DNA from: F23-D06 sp045130275
GTDB lineage: Bacteria > Bacteroidota > Bacteroidia > Bacteroidales > WCHB1-69
DNA: 64,000 nucleotides
Assembly: GCA_045130275.1 (NCBI GenBank)
Contig: JBGUPL010000109.1
Coordinates: forward strand, 29,819 to 93,818
Direction of reading: 5' to 3'
Shown here: one piece after another, positions 8,230-17,800 of the stretch
How positions within the stretch are numbered: position 1 is the stretch's first letter
Layout of the letters: the number at the start of each line of letters is the position of its first letter
Made by a program: the position numbers and the translations under genes
Notes under the pieces: model-generated
The model's database searches: none
What the model was told of the DNA's origin: nothing
Seen by the model: the letters and a program-made list of their open reading frames with translations, nothing else

Positions 8230-9549
8230 ATGGATCATTACGTCTCCTCATATCGCCGTTACCGTATCTGGGCCCTGCTGCTGCTGTGTTGGCTGTTGTT
8301 TCCAGGCATGTTATGCGCTCAAACTGGGAAAAGCAGCTCCCAACTGAAAAAGGACAAGCAAAAAATCGAAAAAGAAATCGCAAACACGGAGAAACTGCTG
8401 AAAAAGAACGAATCCAACCAGAAAGCTGCCGTACAACAGGCGGCGCTGCTTCGGCAACAAATCCAGAACCGGGAGAAAATGATCACCAACCTCAACTCCC
8501 AAATCATCCAAATGGAGGACGAGCAGGAACACAACCAACAAGAAATCAAACAACTAGAGAAACGATTGTCCTATATGAAGGCCGACTATGCGCAAGTGGT
8601 TTACAACGCATACCGGAACCGACGCTTTTTGGAAAAAGTGACCTTCATCCTGGCCGCCGACGATTTCTCCCAAATGTTCCGGCGCATCCGGTATTACACC
8701 ATCTTCTCGAGGAACGTCCGGCAACAAGCCAAACTAATCGAGAAGACCACGAACGAGCTCACCAAGAAGAACGAGGAGATCGTGGAACTAAAAAACGACA
8801 AACTGAACACGCTTTCAACCAAGGAGAAAGAAATCAAGAACCTGGAAAGTGACCGCAGAAAGAAGACCCAAAATGCCGAAAAGCTCAAGAAAGAGTCCAA
8901 AAAACTCAATGCCGAACTGAAACAAAAACAACAAAAACGTAAGGAGATCGATGCCGCCATCCAAAGGGCTGTGAAAGAAGAAATCGCCAGAGCCAATTCA
9001 GAACGGAGCAAGAAGGCGACGAAAAGCACCTCGGGGAAAGCCACCGAAGGGAGCGCCAGCGCCTCAACCGGCAAAACGGCCCCATCCGCCAGAAGTTCCG
9101 CCAGCATCTCTCTGACACCCGAGGAAGCGACGTTGAACGCCTCCTTCATCAACAATAAAGGCAGACTGCCTTGGCCCGTTGCCAAAGGAGCCAAAGTGAG
9201 CGACTTCGGCAGCTACGCCCACCCCGATGTTCCCTCTGTACAAATCGAAAACCACGGCATTGACATCATGGTGGAAGCCGGCACCCCCGTCCGTGCCGTA
9301 TTCGACGGAGTCGTCACGAGTGTGATCAACATCATGGGAACCACCGTCGTGATGGTCCGCCATGGCGAATATCTCTCCGTTTACCAAAACCTCGCCACCA
9401 CCAACGTGAAAAAAGGCGACAAAGTCTCCACAAAACAAACCATCGGTACCGTGGCGAAAAGCACAACCTCCAACACCTACGAACTCCATTTCGAGATCTG
9501 GAAAAACGACCGGTACGTGAATCCCAACGAATGGCTGGCCAGAAAATAA
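8230..9549 (+). CDS. EnvC-like murein hydrolase activator (degenerate M23/LytM domain)
   Basis: Exported coiled-coil protein with a C-terminal LytM fold. A signal peptide ends near residue 31 (GMLCAQ). Long Lys/Glu/Gln-rich coiled coils cover about residues 35-245, then a Ser/Thr/Ala-rich linker and the LytM domain from about residue 310. The zinc site looks broken: the usual HxGxD is NHGID, the YxH position is YQN, and the usual HxH before FE is ELH. It is therefore probably an amidase activator like E. coli EnvC rather than an endopeptidase. The active-looking M23 protein at 46133 contrasts with it. engB starts 7 nt downstream. Confidence 0.88.
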   Translation: MDHYVSSYRRYRIWALLLLCWLLFPGMLCAQTGKSSSQLKKDKQKIEKEIANTEKLLKKNESNQKAAVQQAALLRQQIQNREKMITNLNSQIIQMEDEQEHNQQEIKQLEKRLSYMKADYAQVVYNAYRNRRFLEKVTFILAADDFSQMFRRIRYYTIFSRNVRQQAKLIEKTTNELTKKNEEIVELKNDKLNTLSTKEKEIKNLESDRRKKTQNAEKLKKESKKLNAELKQKQQKRKEIDAAIQRAVKEEIARANSERSKKATKSTSGKATEGSASASTGKTAPSARSSASISLTPEEATLNASFINNKGRLPWPVAKGAKVSDFGSYAHPDVPSVQIENHGIDIMVEAGTPVRAVFDGVVTSVINIMGTTVVMVRHGEYLSVYQNLATTNVKKGDKVSTKQTIGTVAKSTTSNTYELHFEIWKNDRYVNPNEWLARK

Positions 9550-9556
9550 CGTCCCT

Positions 9557-10177
9557 ATGATTATCAAGAGTGCCGAATATTTGCAAAGCGAGGCCGACTG
9601 GCGCAAATGCCCTCCCCCGAACCTCCCCGAATATGCTTTCATCGGAAGATCCAATGTGGGCAAGTCCTCGCTTATCAATATGCTGACCAACAACAAGAGC
9701 CTGGCCAAAACCTCGTCCAAGCCCGGAAAAACCCAAACCATCAACCATTTCCTCATCAACAAAAACTGGTACCTCGTCGATCTGCCTGGCTACGGCTTTG
9801 CCAAAACCTCCAAGACAAACCGCGAAAAATGGCAGAAAATGATCTCCGATTACCTTCTTTTCCGGGAAAACCTGCAACTGGTGTTTGTCCTCGTGGACGC
9901 CCGCATCGAACCTCAACGCATTGACATCGACTTTATGAACAACCTGGGCGAGAACGGCATCCCCTTCTCTATCATTTTCACCAAAACAGACAAAATCTCC
10001 AGCGGAAAAACGATGAGCAATGTACAGAAAATGAAAAACGTCCTCTCCGAGACCTGGGAGGAATTGCCCATCATGATGAAATCCTCCGCCGTGTCCACCG
10101 CCGGGAAAGAAGAAATCCTGAATTTCATCGAAGAAATCAATCAACAATATCAATCCTCAAACGAAATCAAACAATGA
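9557..10177 (+). CDS. engB: Ribosome biogenesis GTPase EngB/YihA (YsxC)
   Basis: Circularly conserved TRAFAC-class GTPase needed for large ribosomal subunit assembly. The 206 residues are the usual length. G motifs are clear: G1 GRSNVGKSS, G2 region KPGKTQT, G3 DLPGYGFAK, G4 TKTDK and G5 SSAVS. It is packed tightly between the envC-like gene and the META lipoprotein gene, whose ATG overlaps its stop (ATGA at 10174-10177). Confidence 0.96.
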   Translation: MIIKSAEYLQSEADWRKCPPPNLPEYAFIGRSNVGKSSLINMLTNNKSLAKTSSKPGKTQTINHFLINKNWYLVDLPGYGFAKTSKTNREKWQKMISDYLLFRENLQLVFVLVDARIEPQRIDIDFMNNLGENGIPFSIIFTKTDKISSGKTMSNVQKMKNVLSETWEELPIMMKSSAVSTAGKEEILNFIEEINQQYQSSNEIKQ

Positions 10178-10617
10178 GAAAACATGTTTTTTCCCTTATG
10201 GCTCTAACCCTGATACTGGTTTGCTGTTGCAAGACATCAAACAAAAACGTCAAGAGCGAGAATTACCCGCTTATCGGAACCCAATGGAATCTCGTCGCGC
10301 TGGAGGGTGAGGAAATCACGAAACAATTCGCCCTCCGCCCCTTCATGACCTTCGACTCCACCGGCGCAGTCCAAGGAAACCTCGGTTGCAACACGTTCTT
10401 CGGCTCGTACGAGATCAACAAAAAACATAAAATGACTTTCAGCTACCAAGGCGCAACCAAACGCCTCTGCCAAAAAATGGATGTCGAAAAACAATTCATC
10501 AACGCCTTGAAGAGAGATATAAACCAATATCAGATTAAAGGCAAAGAACTAATTCTTTTTGCTGATAAAGAAGAAGTTATACGCTTTGAAGGGGTGGATC
10601 TGAACACTGTGGAGTAG
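10174..10617 (+). CDS. META-domain lipoprotein (HslJ-like)
   Basis: Envelope lipoprotein of the META/HslJ family. A hydrophobic leader ends in LVCCC (lipobox near residues 15-19). The META domain follows, with GTQWNLVALEG, FDSTGAVQGNLGCNTFFGSYEI and a C-terminal LILFADKEEVIRFEGV. HslJ in E. coli affects novobiocin resistance and heat response; the role here is unknown. Translationally coupled to engB. The convergent GNAT gene ends only 6 nt away, with no terminator visible between them. Confidence 0.85.
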   Translation: MRKHVFSLMALTLILVCCCKTSNKNVKSENYPLIGTQWNLVALEGEEITKQFALRPFMTFDSTGAVQGNLGCNTFFGSYEINKKHKMTFSYQGATKRLCQKMDVEKQFINALKRDINQYQIKGKELILFADKEEVIRFEGVDLNTVE

Positions 10618-10623
10618 TCCAAC

Positions 10624-12015
10624 CTATAACATCGGCGAACATTCCAAGACCTCGGGAAGACCATCCGTCTTGAACGAATCACACAAAGGCAGAACAAGTA
10701 TTCTGTCTTTTTCTTTTTCCCCGGAGCCCAAATCCATGTCACAACAGAACTTCACTCTCGTATTCGTCGGCATATACCCAAACTGGCTGTAAAATCCAAC
10801 CAATTCCTGATCTGCGGGAATCAGGAAAGAAAAAACGGCCCCGACATCCATACATTTCTTCAACATGCTTTGAATCAGATATGTAGAAATTCCTTTGCGC
10901 TGATATTCAGGTAACGTGGCAATGCCGTACAAATAAGCTGCCAAGCCAAACTCAGTCTGACAAGGAATCATGAAAACCGTTGCCACTGCATGACCGTCCA
11001 CTTGTTTCGTAAACGTGAAATGTGCGAAATAGTAGCGCGACAAAAACGTATTGACTGACAAATCCGTCTCTCCAAAACACTTGCCCCAAATATGGATAAT
11101 ATCCCGCATCTCCGACGTCAGCATCAGCGCCGTAGTCTTATACATCAATACTGCCGGTTCGTATGACATCTTCGATTTTCTAAGCCCGGGCAACCCCATG
11201 TCCTCTTCCCTGTTTATGTATTCATAATTCTCGGGAAGATGTTGTGCAAAAAGATAGTTAATCATTTGATAAACACCCTCGTAACGGACATCTCCTTTTT
11301 CCACGTGGGTGCAGAACATGTTGTCGTTCAACGGCGAGCCGTATGTAAACGCCACGGAGCGGTCCTCAACATACAGAATCCCTCCAATCAACCCTAACGC
11401 CTCATAATGGTGGAATGCTTTACTGATGGCGGCATATTCTTCAACGGCCGACTCATCGTCCCTGTGCTGTTCCATCCAAGCATCCTCCAATGCAAGGCAA
11501 TCGGCAATATTTAGCTTTGTAATGGGCTCGTAATGGTACGAATAAAGCGATTTAAACTTGTTGACATGATTCCGTTTCTGCGCGTATTTGCGACCTTTCA
11601 GCGTACGCAAATTTTCAGCCAAATAGACATAGTCAGCGAAATCCCGGTTTTTGTCGAAGAGAAACGCACCCGGGCACTGCCGACGAAGTTCATCACACTC
11701 GCCCTCAGAGAGTCCCATCAAGGTCAGCGGCAGCCCCAACGAGGCAGCATCGGCTTCCAAAAAGGGGAGAATCCTGGTATAATCGGGTGTGTCGCTTTTA
11801 GGGAACACGATATAGGCTGCCCTTCGCTCGCCATTGATATAGGCCCGCACTACTAACCAGCCGTCAACTTCTGTCCACATGGTGTGGTAATAGTGCTGCC
11901 AACAAAACAGATTCACAAACGCTCGGTCACAAGTTTGTGAATTATTTTCCAAATAAGGCAGAAAAACCTCCTGGTGTTGGATTTCTATCGGAATAAAATG
12001 GAGCTGTTTACTCAT
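10624..12015 (-). CDS. DUF2156 (LPG-synthase-C-like) protein fused to a GNAT acetyltransferase domain
   Basis: Two tandem acyltransferase-fold domains. Residues about 1-295 look like the phosphatidylglycerol lysyltransferase C-terminal domain (DUF2156): GRKYAQKRNHVNKFK, the FTYGSPLNDNMFCTHVEKG region, and the ending INREEDMGLPGLRKSKMSYEP. Residues about 300-430 form a GNAT domain with the acetyl-CoA motif LPEYQRKGISTYLI and a terminal GFYSQFGY. No transmembrane helices are evident, so it probably acts in the cytosol. Substrates are unknown; a dual-domain aminoacyl- or acetyl-transferase is the reasonable inference. Confidence 0.8.
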   Translation of the reverse strand: MSKQLHFIPIEIQHQEVFLPYLENNSQTCDRAFVNLFCWQHYYHTMWTEVDGWLVVRAYINGERRAAYIVFPKSDTPDYTRILPFLEADAASLGLPLTLMGLSEGECDELRRQCPGAFLFDKNRDFADYVYLAENLRTLKGRKYAQKRNHVNKFKSLYSYHYEPITKLNIADCLALEDAWMEQHRDDESAVEEYAAISKAFHHYEALGLIGGILYVEDRSVAFTYGSPLNDNMFCTHVEKGDVRYEGVYQMINYLFAQHLPENYEYINREEDMGLPGLRKSKMSYEPAVLMYKTTALMLTSEMRDIIHIWGKCFGETDLSVNTFLSRYYFAHFTFTKQVDGHAVATVFMIPCQTEFGLAAYLYGIATLPEYQRKGISTYLIQSMLKKCMDVGAVFSFLIPADQELVGFYSQFGYMPTNTRVKFCCDMDLGSGEKEKDRILVLPLCDSFKTDGLPEVLECSPML

Positions 12016-12035
12016 CTATGAATATATTAAACCAG

Positions 12036-12073
12036 AAAAAAACAGACCTCAATCATCAGAAAGAGGTCTGTTT
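12036..12073 (-). terminator. Rho-independent terminator of the porP-type/gldJ operon
   Basis: An 11-bp stem, AAACAGACCTC (12040-12050) with GAGGTCTGTTT (12063-12073), is followed on the minus strand by a T run. It lies 20 nt after the gldJ stop. Confidence 0.8.
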
Positions 12074-12092
12074 GTAGTTTAAGCAGGAAGAC

Positions 12093-13592
12093 TTATCTGC
12101 GTTTTCCCTGTGTTTGGGAACCCACGCGAGCCATCGCGCAACGGAAGCCGATATAGTCGGTGGCTTCATCCTCATCAAGATAACGTCTCGTGCCGGGGGA
12201 AGCCCAGTAAGGGATGTCCTTCCAAGAACCACCCTTATACACACGTGCATGGTCGCCCACAAGGGAGAAATCATAATTGCTGGAAAGATTCTTGGCATAC
12301 ATGATGTCGGTAGCCTCCTCATTGGTGGTGGCGTTTTTCCAGTCATCCATATTCTTAAGGGATTGCCAGTCGCCATCCAGATAGTTCTTGTTATCGGCGG
12401 CGCGGTAGTTACGACGTCTGTCGTTCTTGAAATCGGAAACAGGAACCATGGGAATCTTACCCACGCTGTCACGTTCGGCAACGGTACCGTCTTCCAACAG
12501 CTTCTTGGTCTCGAAATAGTTACCACGGAACGGGTTGTACTCGGTCACATCATCATGGGAAGTTTGTCTATAGACATCCATCACCCATTCCGAGACGTTG
12601 CCGCCCATATGGTACAAACCGTAGTCATTCGGCCAGTCGGATCTGACATCTTTGGTGTAGAATCCGCCATCATTCAAGGCGCTGGCAACACCCATGTAGT
12701 CACCACGTCCGCGACGGATATCCGTCATGAAATCACCGTAGTACTTCTTGTCTTCCGTACGCAGCTGCTGTCCGTTCCACGGATACACTTTACGTTCAAG
12801 CACACGCTCGTTCAAAGTGTTGCCAACGGTAGCGTAAGCGGCATACTCCCATTCAGCCTCTGTTGGCAGGCGGTATTTCGGCAGCAGGATGCCGTCTTCC
12901 ATCTTCACATTGCGGTATTCACCGCTGGAGATGTAACGGAGACGTTTCTGACCTTCGGCCTCGTAAGATTCGTAGGTCAAGTAGGCGTCAGTGTTGAAAT
13001 AGCCCTCGGCAGACGGGGTCTCGGCAAACTCGATATAGCCGCGGTCAACCAAGATCTGCTCGTTCACACGGTCCGTACGCCAAGCAGCGTAGTTGGTGGC
13101 TTGCAGCCAGTTGACACCGACCACCGGATAATTCCGGTATGCCGGATGGCGGAGATAGTATTCCACCTGCGGTTCGTTGTATCCCAAGCGGTCGCGCCAC
13201 ACAGCCTCGTCAGGGACGGCATTGTCATAGACCACTTTCAGATCCTGCGGGATAAAGACGCGTTCCAGCCAATAGAGGTACTCGAGGTAGTCAAGATTGG
13301 AGATCTCGCACTCGTCCATATAGAAAGAGGCGACAGACACGCGGCGCGGGTTATTGTTCCAATCTTTCATCACGTCCTCTTCCATCTGACCCATCACGAA
13401 AGAACCACCCTCGATGAAGACAAGTCCGGGTCCAGTAGCCTGCTCCTCAAAAGGAGCCACTTCGAAACCACCGTTCTTGGCGTCGTTGTAATTCCAGCCC
13501 GTGGTGGCTGATTTCTGTTTCTTACAAGAGGACATTCCTAACAGCAACGCTGCTATGGTGAACAATCCGAATAATTTTTTTGCTGTATTCAT
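12093..13592 (-). CDS. gldJ: T9SS/gliding lipoprotein GldJ (FGE-sulfatase fold)
   Basis: Outer-membrane lipoprotein with a formylglycine-generating-enzyme fold, required with GldK/PorK for T9SS function. It has 499 residues. The lipobox is MSSC near residue 23. The N-terminus reads GWNYNDAKNGGFE, then GPGLVFIEGGSFVMG, FYMDECEISNLDYLEYLYWL, RLPTEAEWEYAAYA, MGGNVSEWVMDVYR and RVYKGGSWKD. The GWxYND...NGGFE and EYLYWL features fit GldJ better than PorK/GldK, which has a different N-terminal signature, but they are paralogues. It follows a porP-type gene on the same strand, and the pair is divergent from porU. Confidence 0.88.
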   Translation of the reverse strand: MNTAKKLFGLFTIAALLLGMSSCKKQKSATTGWNYNDAKNGGFEVAPFEEQATGPGLVFIEGGSFVMGQMEEDVMKDWNNNPRRVSVASFYMDECEISNLDYLEYLYWLERVFIPQDLKVVYDNAVPDEAVWRDRLGYNEPQVEYYLRHPAYRNYPVVGVNWLQATNYAAWRTDRVNEQILVDRGYIEFAETPSAEGYFNTDAYLTYESYEAEGQKRLRYISSGEYRNVKMEDGILLPKYRLPTEAEWEYAAYATVGNTLNERVLERKVYPWNGQQLRTEDKKYYGDFMTDIRRGRGDYMGVASALNDGGFYTKDVRSDWPNDYGLYHMGGNVSEWVMDVYRQTSHDDVTEYNPFRGNYFETKKLLEDGTVAERDSVGKIPMVPVSDFKNDRRRNYRAADNKNYLDGDWQSLKNMDDWKNATTNEEATDIMYAKNLSSNYDFSLVGDHARVYKGGSWKDIPYWASPGTRRYLDEDEATDYIGFRCAMARVGSQTQGKRR

Positions 13593-13660
13593 TGTTTATA
13601 CTGTTTTTCTGCGATATAGACAAAATGTGAAACGACAAATTTCAAAAAATAGTATATGGT

Positions 13661-14740
13661 TTAGAAAGAAGGACAAGGTAAATCTTTCAAGGCTTTGCGC
13701 TTGTTGGGACAAGGCAGCATGACCTGGAGTGACACTTCGTGCGCACCGCCCGTGACATTGGCCAACTTACCGATAGTGGCATCATAGGAATAGGCCACTT
13801 TGAACCACTCGTACTCCACACCGAACATCACGATGAAAGCGTCCATATTATGGTAAGAGATGGGTTGGGTGATGGGTTGGCCGAGTGAATCGAGTCCACT
13901 GAACACTTCTCCTTTGTAGGTGAGGCCGTGGCGCAGCCACATACCGAGGGTGAACGGATAGAAATTCAGATAGAAACCTTCACTGAAGTAGTTGAAATTC
14001 TGCTGATGTTGGTAGATGAAGTTCGGGCTGATCGAGATATCTCCAAAAGAGGTCTCCTTCTTGCTCTTGCGCTTCAAGTCAAAATTAGCACCGACGTGTG
14101 CAGTCCATTTCACAGGACGGTAGTCGTATGCACCCAAACCATTGGAGATGAATCCCTTGGCACCGATGATGGGCACGATATGGTGCGCGGCGACACCGAA
14201 ATAGACGTGAGGTGTGTATCCTAAGAAACCGGCGGCCATGTCAAAAGAATGGATGGTCAAACGGTCGGGCTGTTGTTCCGAAGTCTGATATACAACACCG
14301 TATTTAGGGTCTATCATGTCTCCGAAGACGAGTTTTTCCCAGTTAAGGTGGCGGTTCTCGTAGGTAGCCTGCAATGCGAAACGGATGTTGAATTTCTTGG
14401 CCACTCTCAATTTGAAAGAGTACATTGCACTGGCCGTGTACGTGTTGATGATGCCGCCCTCACCGGCTCGGTCACCTAACAGCAACACCCCGACACCACC
14501 TGAAATCTTGTCAAAATGTTCGTCATAAGAAGCTGAATAAGTCATGAACGTTCCGGGGGCGGAAGGCCACTGGTCGCGGAAATGAAAAGCCAATCGAGGA
14601 CACACATTCGTACCCGCAAACGCCGGATTCAAATACAGCGGATTGGCGTAATACTGTGAGAACAAGGCGTCCTGAGCCATGCCACGCCAGCTTGCAAGAG
14701 CCAACACTACAGTTATTATGACAACAATTCGTTTATTCAT
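13661..14740 (-). CDS. PorP/SprF-family type IX secretion membrane protein
   Basis: Predicted outer-membrane beta-barrel of 359 residues. A signal peptide ends at GMAQ near residue 22, and the family-typical mature start QDALFSQYYANPLYLNPAFAGT follows. Alternating beta strands run to the C-terminus. PorP in P. gingivalis is a core T9SS component encoded beside porK; SprF-like paralogues assist export of particular cargo. Here the partner is gldJ, 68 nt downstream on the same strand. The porL, porM and porN genes are not in the window. Confidence 0.9.
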   Translation of the reverse strand: MNKRIVVIITVVLALASWRGMAQDALFSQYYANPLYLNPAFAGTNVCPRLAFHFRDQWPSAPGTFMTYSASYDEHFDKISGGVGVLLLGDRAGEGGIINTYTASAMYSFKLRVAKKFNIRFALQATYENRHLNWEKLVFGDMIDPKYGVVYQTSEQQPDRLTIHSFDMAAGFLGYTPHVYFGVAAHHIVPIIGAKGFISNGLGAYDYRPVKWTAHVGANFDLKRKSKKETSFGDISISPNFIYQHQQNFNYFSEGFYLNFYPFTLGMWLRHGLTYKGEVFSGLDSLGQPITQPISYHNMDAFIVMFGVEYEWFKVAYSYDATIGKLANVTGGAHEVSLQVMLPCPNKRKALKDLPCPSF

Positions 14741-14763
14741 ATTTCTTTATAATTTATAGCGGG

Positions 14764-14771
14764 CAAAGATA
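14764..14771 (-). promoter_or_regulatory. -7 promoter element of the porP-type/gldJ operon
   Basis: TATCTTTG on the minus strand, 23 nt before the ATG at 14740. Confidence 0.6.
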
Positions 14772-14875
14772 CAAAATATTTTAACGCCCATTACCCCTTT
14801 TTTGTTACATTTTTTTTGCAATATTTCTAACGCCTTTTCGTTAAGAAAATTGTGTTTTTCTTTTTTATTAAACGA

Positions 14876-17800
14876 ATGATGAAGCATAAATCTTGGGTGA
14901 TATTTGTATTTTTTTATTTGATAATCTTTCAAATTACTGATATTCAAGCACAAACAATTCAAAAAAAATACACTTTCCAGTGGAATGATCCCGTCTCGCA
15001 CACCTTCTCGGACGGTTCTCAACGGACATTTCTAACCTTTGAGAACGCCTCCTATGGATATGATTTCGCAGACCTCCCCACTTTTTATGAAATCATCCCT
15101 GTTGATATTTTTTATGCCCAATACAAGGTCAAGGCAGTGTCCCAAGAATTTGTGGATATGGATGCGCAGGAAAGCATGCTGATACCCGCCGATTTTCATC
15201 AAAAGGAGATCGACTATCGCGTCTCTACCGCATTCGACCGGAAGCAGAAATACGCACAACTGTCCTTCATCCCCATCGTGGAAACCCCGTCCGGATCCTA
15301 TAGAAAACTCATTTCCGTGACTCTGGAGATAGAAGGAACGTCGGCTGTTTCCGAAAAAAAAGCCCGGGCCTCCGCATCCCAATCGGTACTGGCTTCCGGG
15401 CAATGGTACAAATTCTCTTTGACCCAGACCGGCATTTACAAAGTCACTTTCCAAGACCTGACAGCCATGGGCATGACACCCCCGATTTCCTCGTCGCAGC
15501 TGGCGGTTTTCGGGAATGGCGGCATGATGCTCCCGGAAAACAACGCCGTCCCACGCCCCGACGACCTTTTGGAACTGCCGATCCAGATGCACGACGGCGG
15601 TGATGGAACCTTTAACGAGGGTGACTATTTTCTTTTTTACGGACTTTCTCCCCACAGGGTTTCCTACGACACGGCTGAAAACCGTTTTGTCCATGCCTAC
15701 AACATCTATTCTGACGAGTCATTCTATTTCGTGACCCAATCGTCGGGGATTGGTGAAAAAAAACGAATCCAAACGATTGACAACGAGAATCTTTCCGCAA
15801 ATCTATCCGTTCACGAATTCACCTTTTTCGATTACTACGAATCAGACGTGGTCAATCTGTGTGAGTCGGGCAAAACCTGGTTGGGAGACCGCTACGACAT
15901 CACCTCTAGCCACAGCTACACGTTCCGGATACCCGGGACCCCTACGGGAACCGGTCGAATGACGGTGCGTGCAAGTTCCTCTTGTCCAACTGTCGCCGCC
16001 TTCCAAGTATCTGTCAACCAGAATAATATCGGAAATGTGACGCTCCGCCCCACTTCGGGCTCCATTCTCGCATGTCTAACGGCAGCCGATTTGCCGTTTA
16101 GCACCTCATCCAAAGATTTGAATGTTCAATTGACCTACAACAAGCCGACCTCATCTGCCATCGGATATTTGGACTGGATTGAGGTGGAAATCCCCTGCGA
16201 ACTGACGCTTTGGGGAGGGCAAACCTCCTTCCGGAACCAAAACACCGTGGGGGAAGGAAACATCACGCGTTTCGATTTGTCCGGGGTCACCGCCTCCGCC
16301 TCCGTTTGGGATGTCACCGATCCAGCGCAGACGGTGCGGTTAGCCCTCACCTCCGACAATCAAGGAGCTCATTTCAAAACGCAGACCCATGATTTGCGGG
16401 AATTCATCCTCTTTGATGGTTCCGCCTTCAAATCCGTGAAACCAATTTCCAGTGTCGCCAACCAGAACCTGCATGCCACCGGGGCTGTGGATATGGTAAT
16501 TGTGACGCATCCCAATTTTCTCAGCCAAGCCAACCGTCTTGCACAGTTCCGGGCTGAAAATGACGGTTTAAGCGTAAAGGTGGTCACCACTCAACAAGTA
16601 TATAACGAATTCTCCAGCGGTTCCCAAGACCCCATCGCCATCCGTGACTATATGAAGATGATCTATGACAGGACAAACAAAGAATATCCCAAATATCTGT
16701 TACTGTTCGGCCGTCCCAGTTACGATTTCCGCGGCAGGGTACAAGGTACGGAATTGTTAGTGCCCAATTTTCAATATAATATCGAGTACATCGCCGACCA
16801 TCGATACCCCGAATATCTCTACATATCCGAGATTTCAAACCAATTCACCTCGGATGATGCTTTAGGGTTACTCGATTCCGGAGAGGGGTTCAACGGAAAC
16901 GGACTGTATGATCTCGCCATCGGACGATTCCCGTGCATCACTTACGAGCAAGCCACGATCGCGGTGGACAAAAGCATTCGTTACACCGAGAAGAGGAACC
17001 TCGTACCCGCCAATTCATCGCAAATATCCAACTTCGGGGATTGGCGCAATATGATGGCTTTCGTGGCGGATGACGAGGAGCGAAACGATTTCGTTTTTAA
17101 CGCCGATTCATTCTCCAAAAGCGTAGAGATTGCAAACAAAAACATCAATTTCGACAAAATATACCTCGACGCTTACCAACAGGTTTCCAATGCCGGAGGA
17201 CAACGGTATCCCGACGCGGTGACGGACATCAACAACCGGATGAACCGTGGCTCGCTTTTCTTCACCTACATCGGGCACAGTGGCAAGGACGGATGGGCTG
17301 CGGAACGGGTGCTGGAAAACTCCGACATCAACAAATGGAACAACAAATTCAACCTGACGGCCTTGCTATCCCTCTCCTGCACATTCGCCTTTTACGACCG
17401 CACGGCTTTCTCCCCTTCCGATTACATCTTTTTCAACAACAACGGTGGCGCCATCGCGGTGATTGCAGCAGCTCGGGAGGCTTGGTCTCTTCCCAACAAC
17501 AATTTCGGCAGAATTTTCTTCAGCCAGTTGTTCAACAAGGACGAGAATGGCAACTATTTTTCAATTAGCGATATACAACGGAAATCCAAAAACATCTTCG
17601 GTCCCCCGAGTGGTGGCCACGGCAACAATCTTTGCATGTTCGTCACTTTCGGGGATCCTTCCATCAAACTGTCAATACCCAAATACAATGTCGTGACGGA
17701 CTCCATCAACCATCATGCCGTGGGAACGACCAACGACACCATCATGGCATTGTCAAAAGTGACCGTTTCCGGACGGTTGACAGACAACAACGGCACAACC

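Noticed and set aside
12114..13511. 465-aa plus-strand open frame opposite gldJ
   Set aside because: gldJ on the other strand has a lipobox and FGE motifs; the antisense frame has none.
12093..13592. Calling this gene porK
   Set aside because: Its N-terminal signature (GWNYNDAKNGGFE) and segments such as EYLYWL match GldJ, not the PorK/GldK N-terminus; a phylogeny would settle it.
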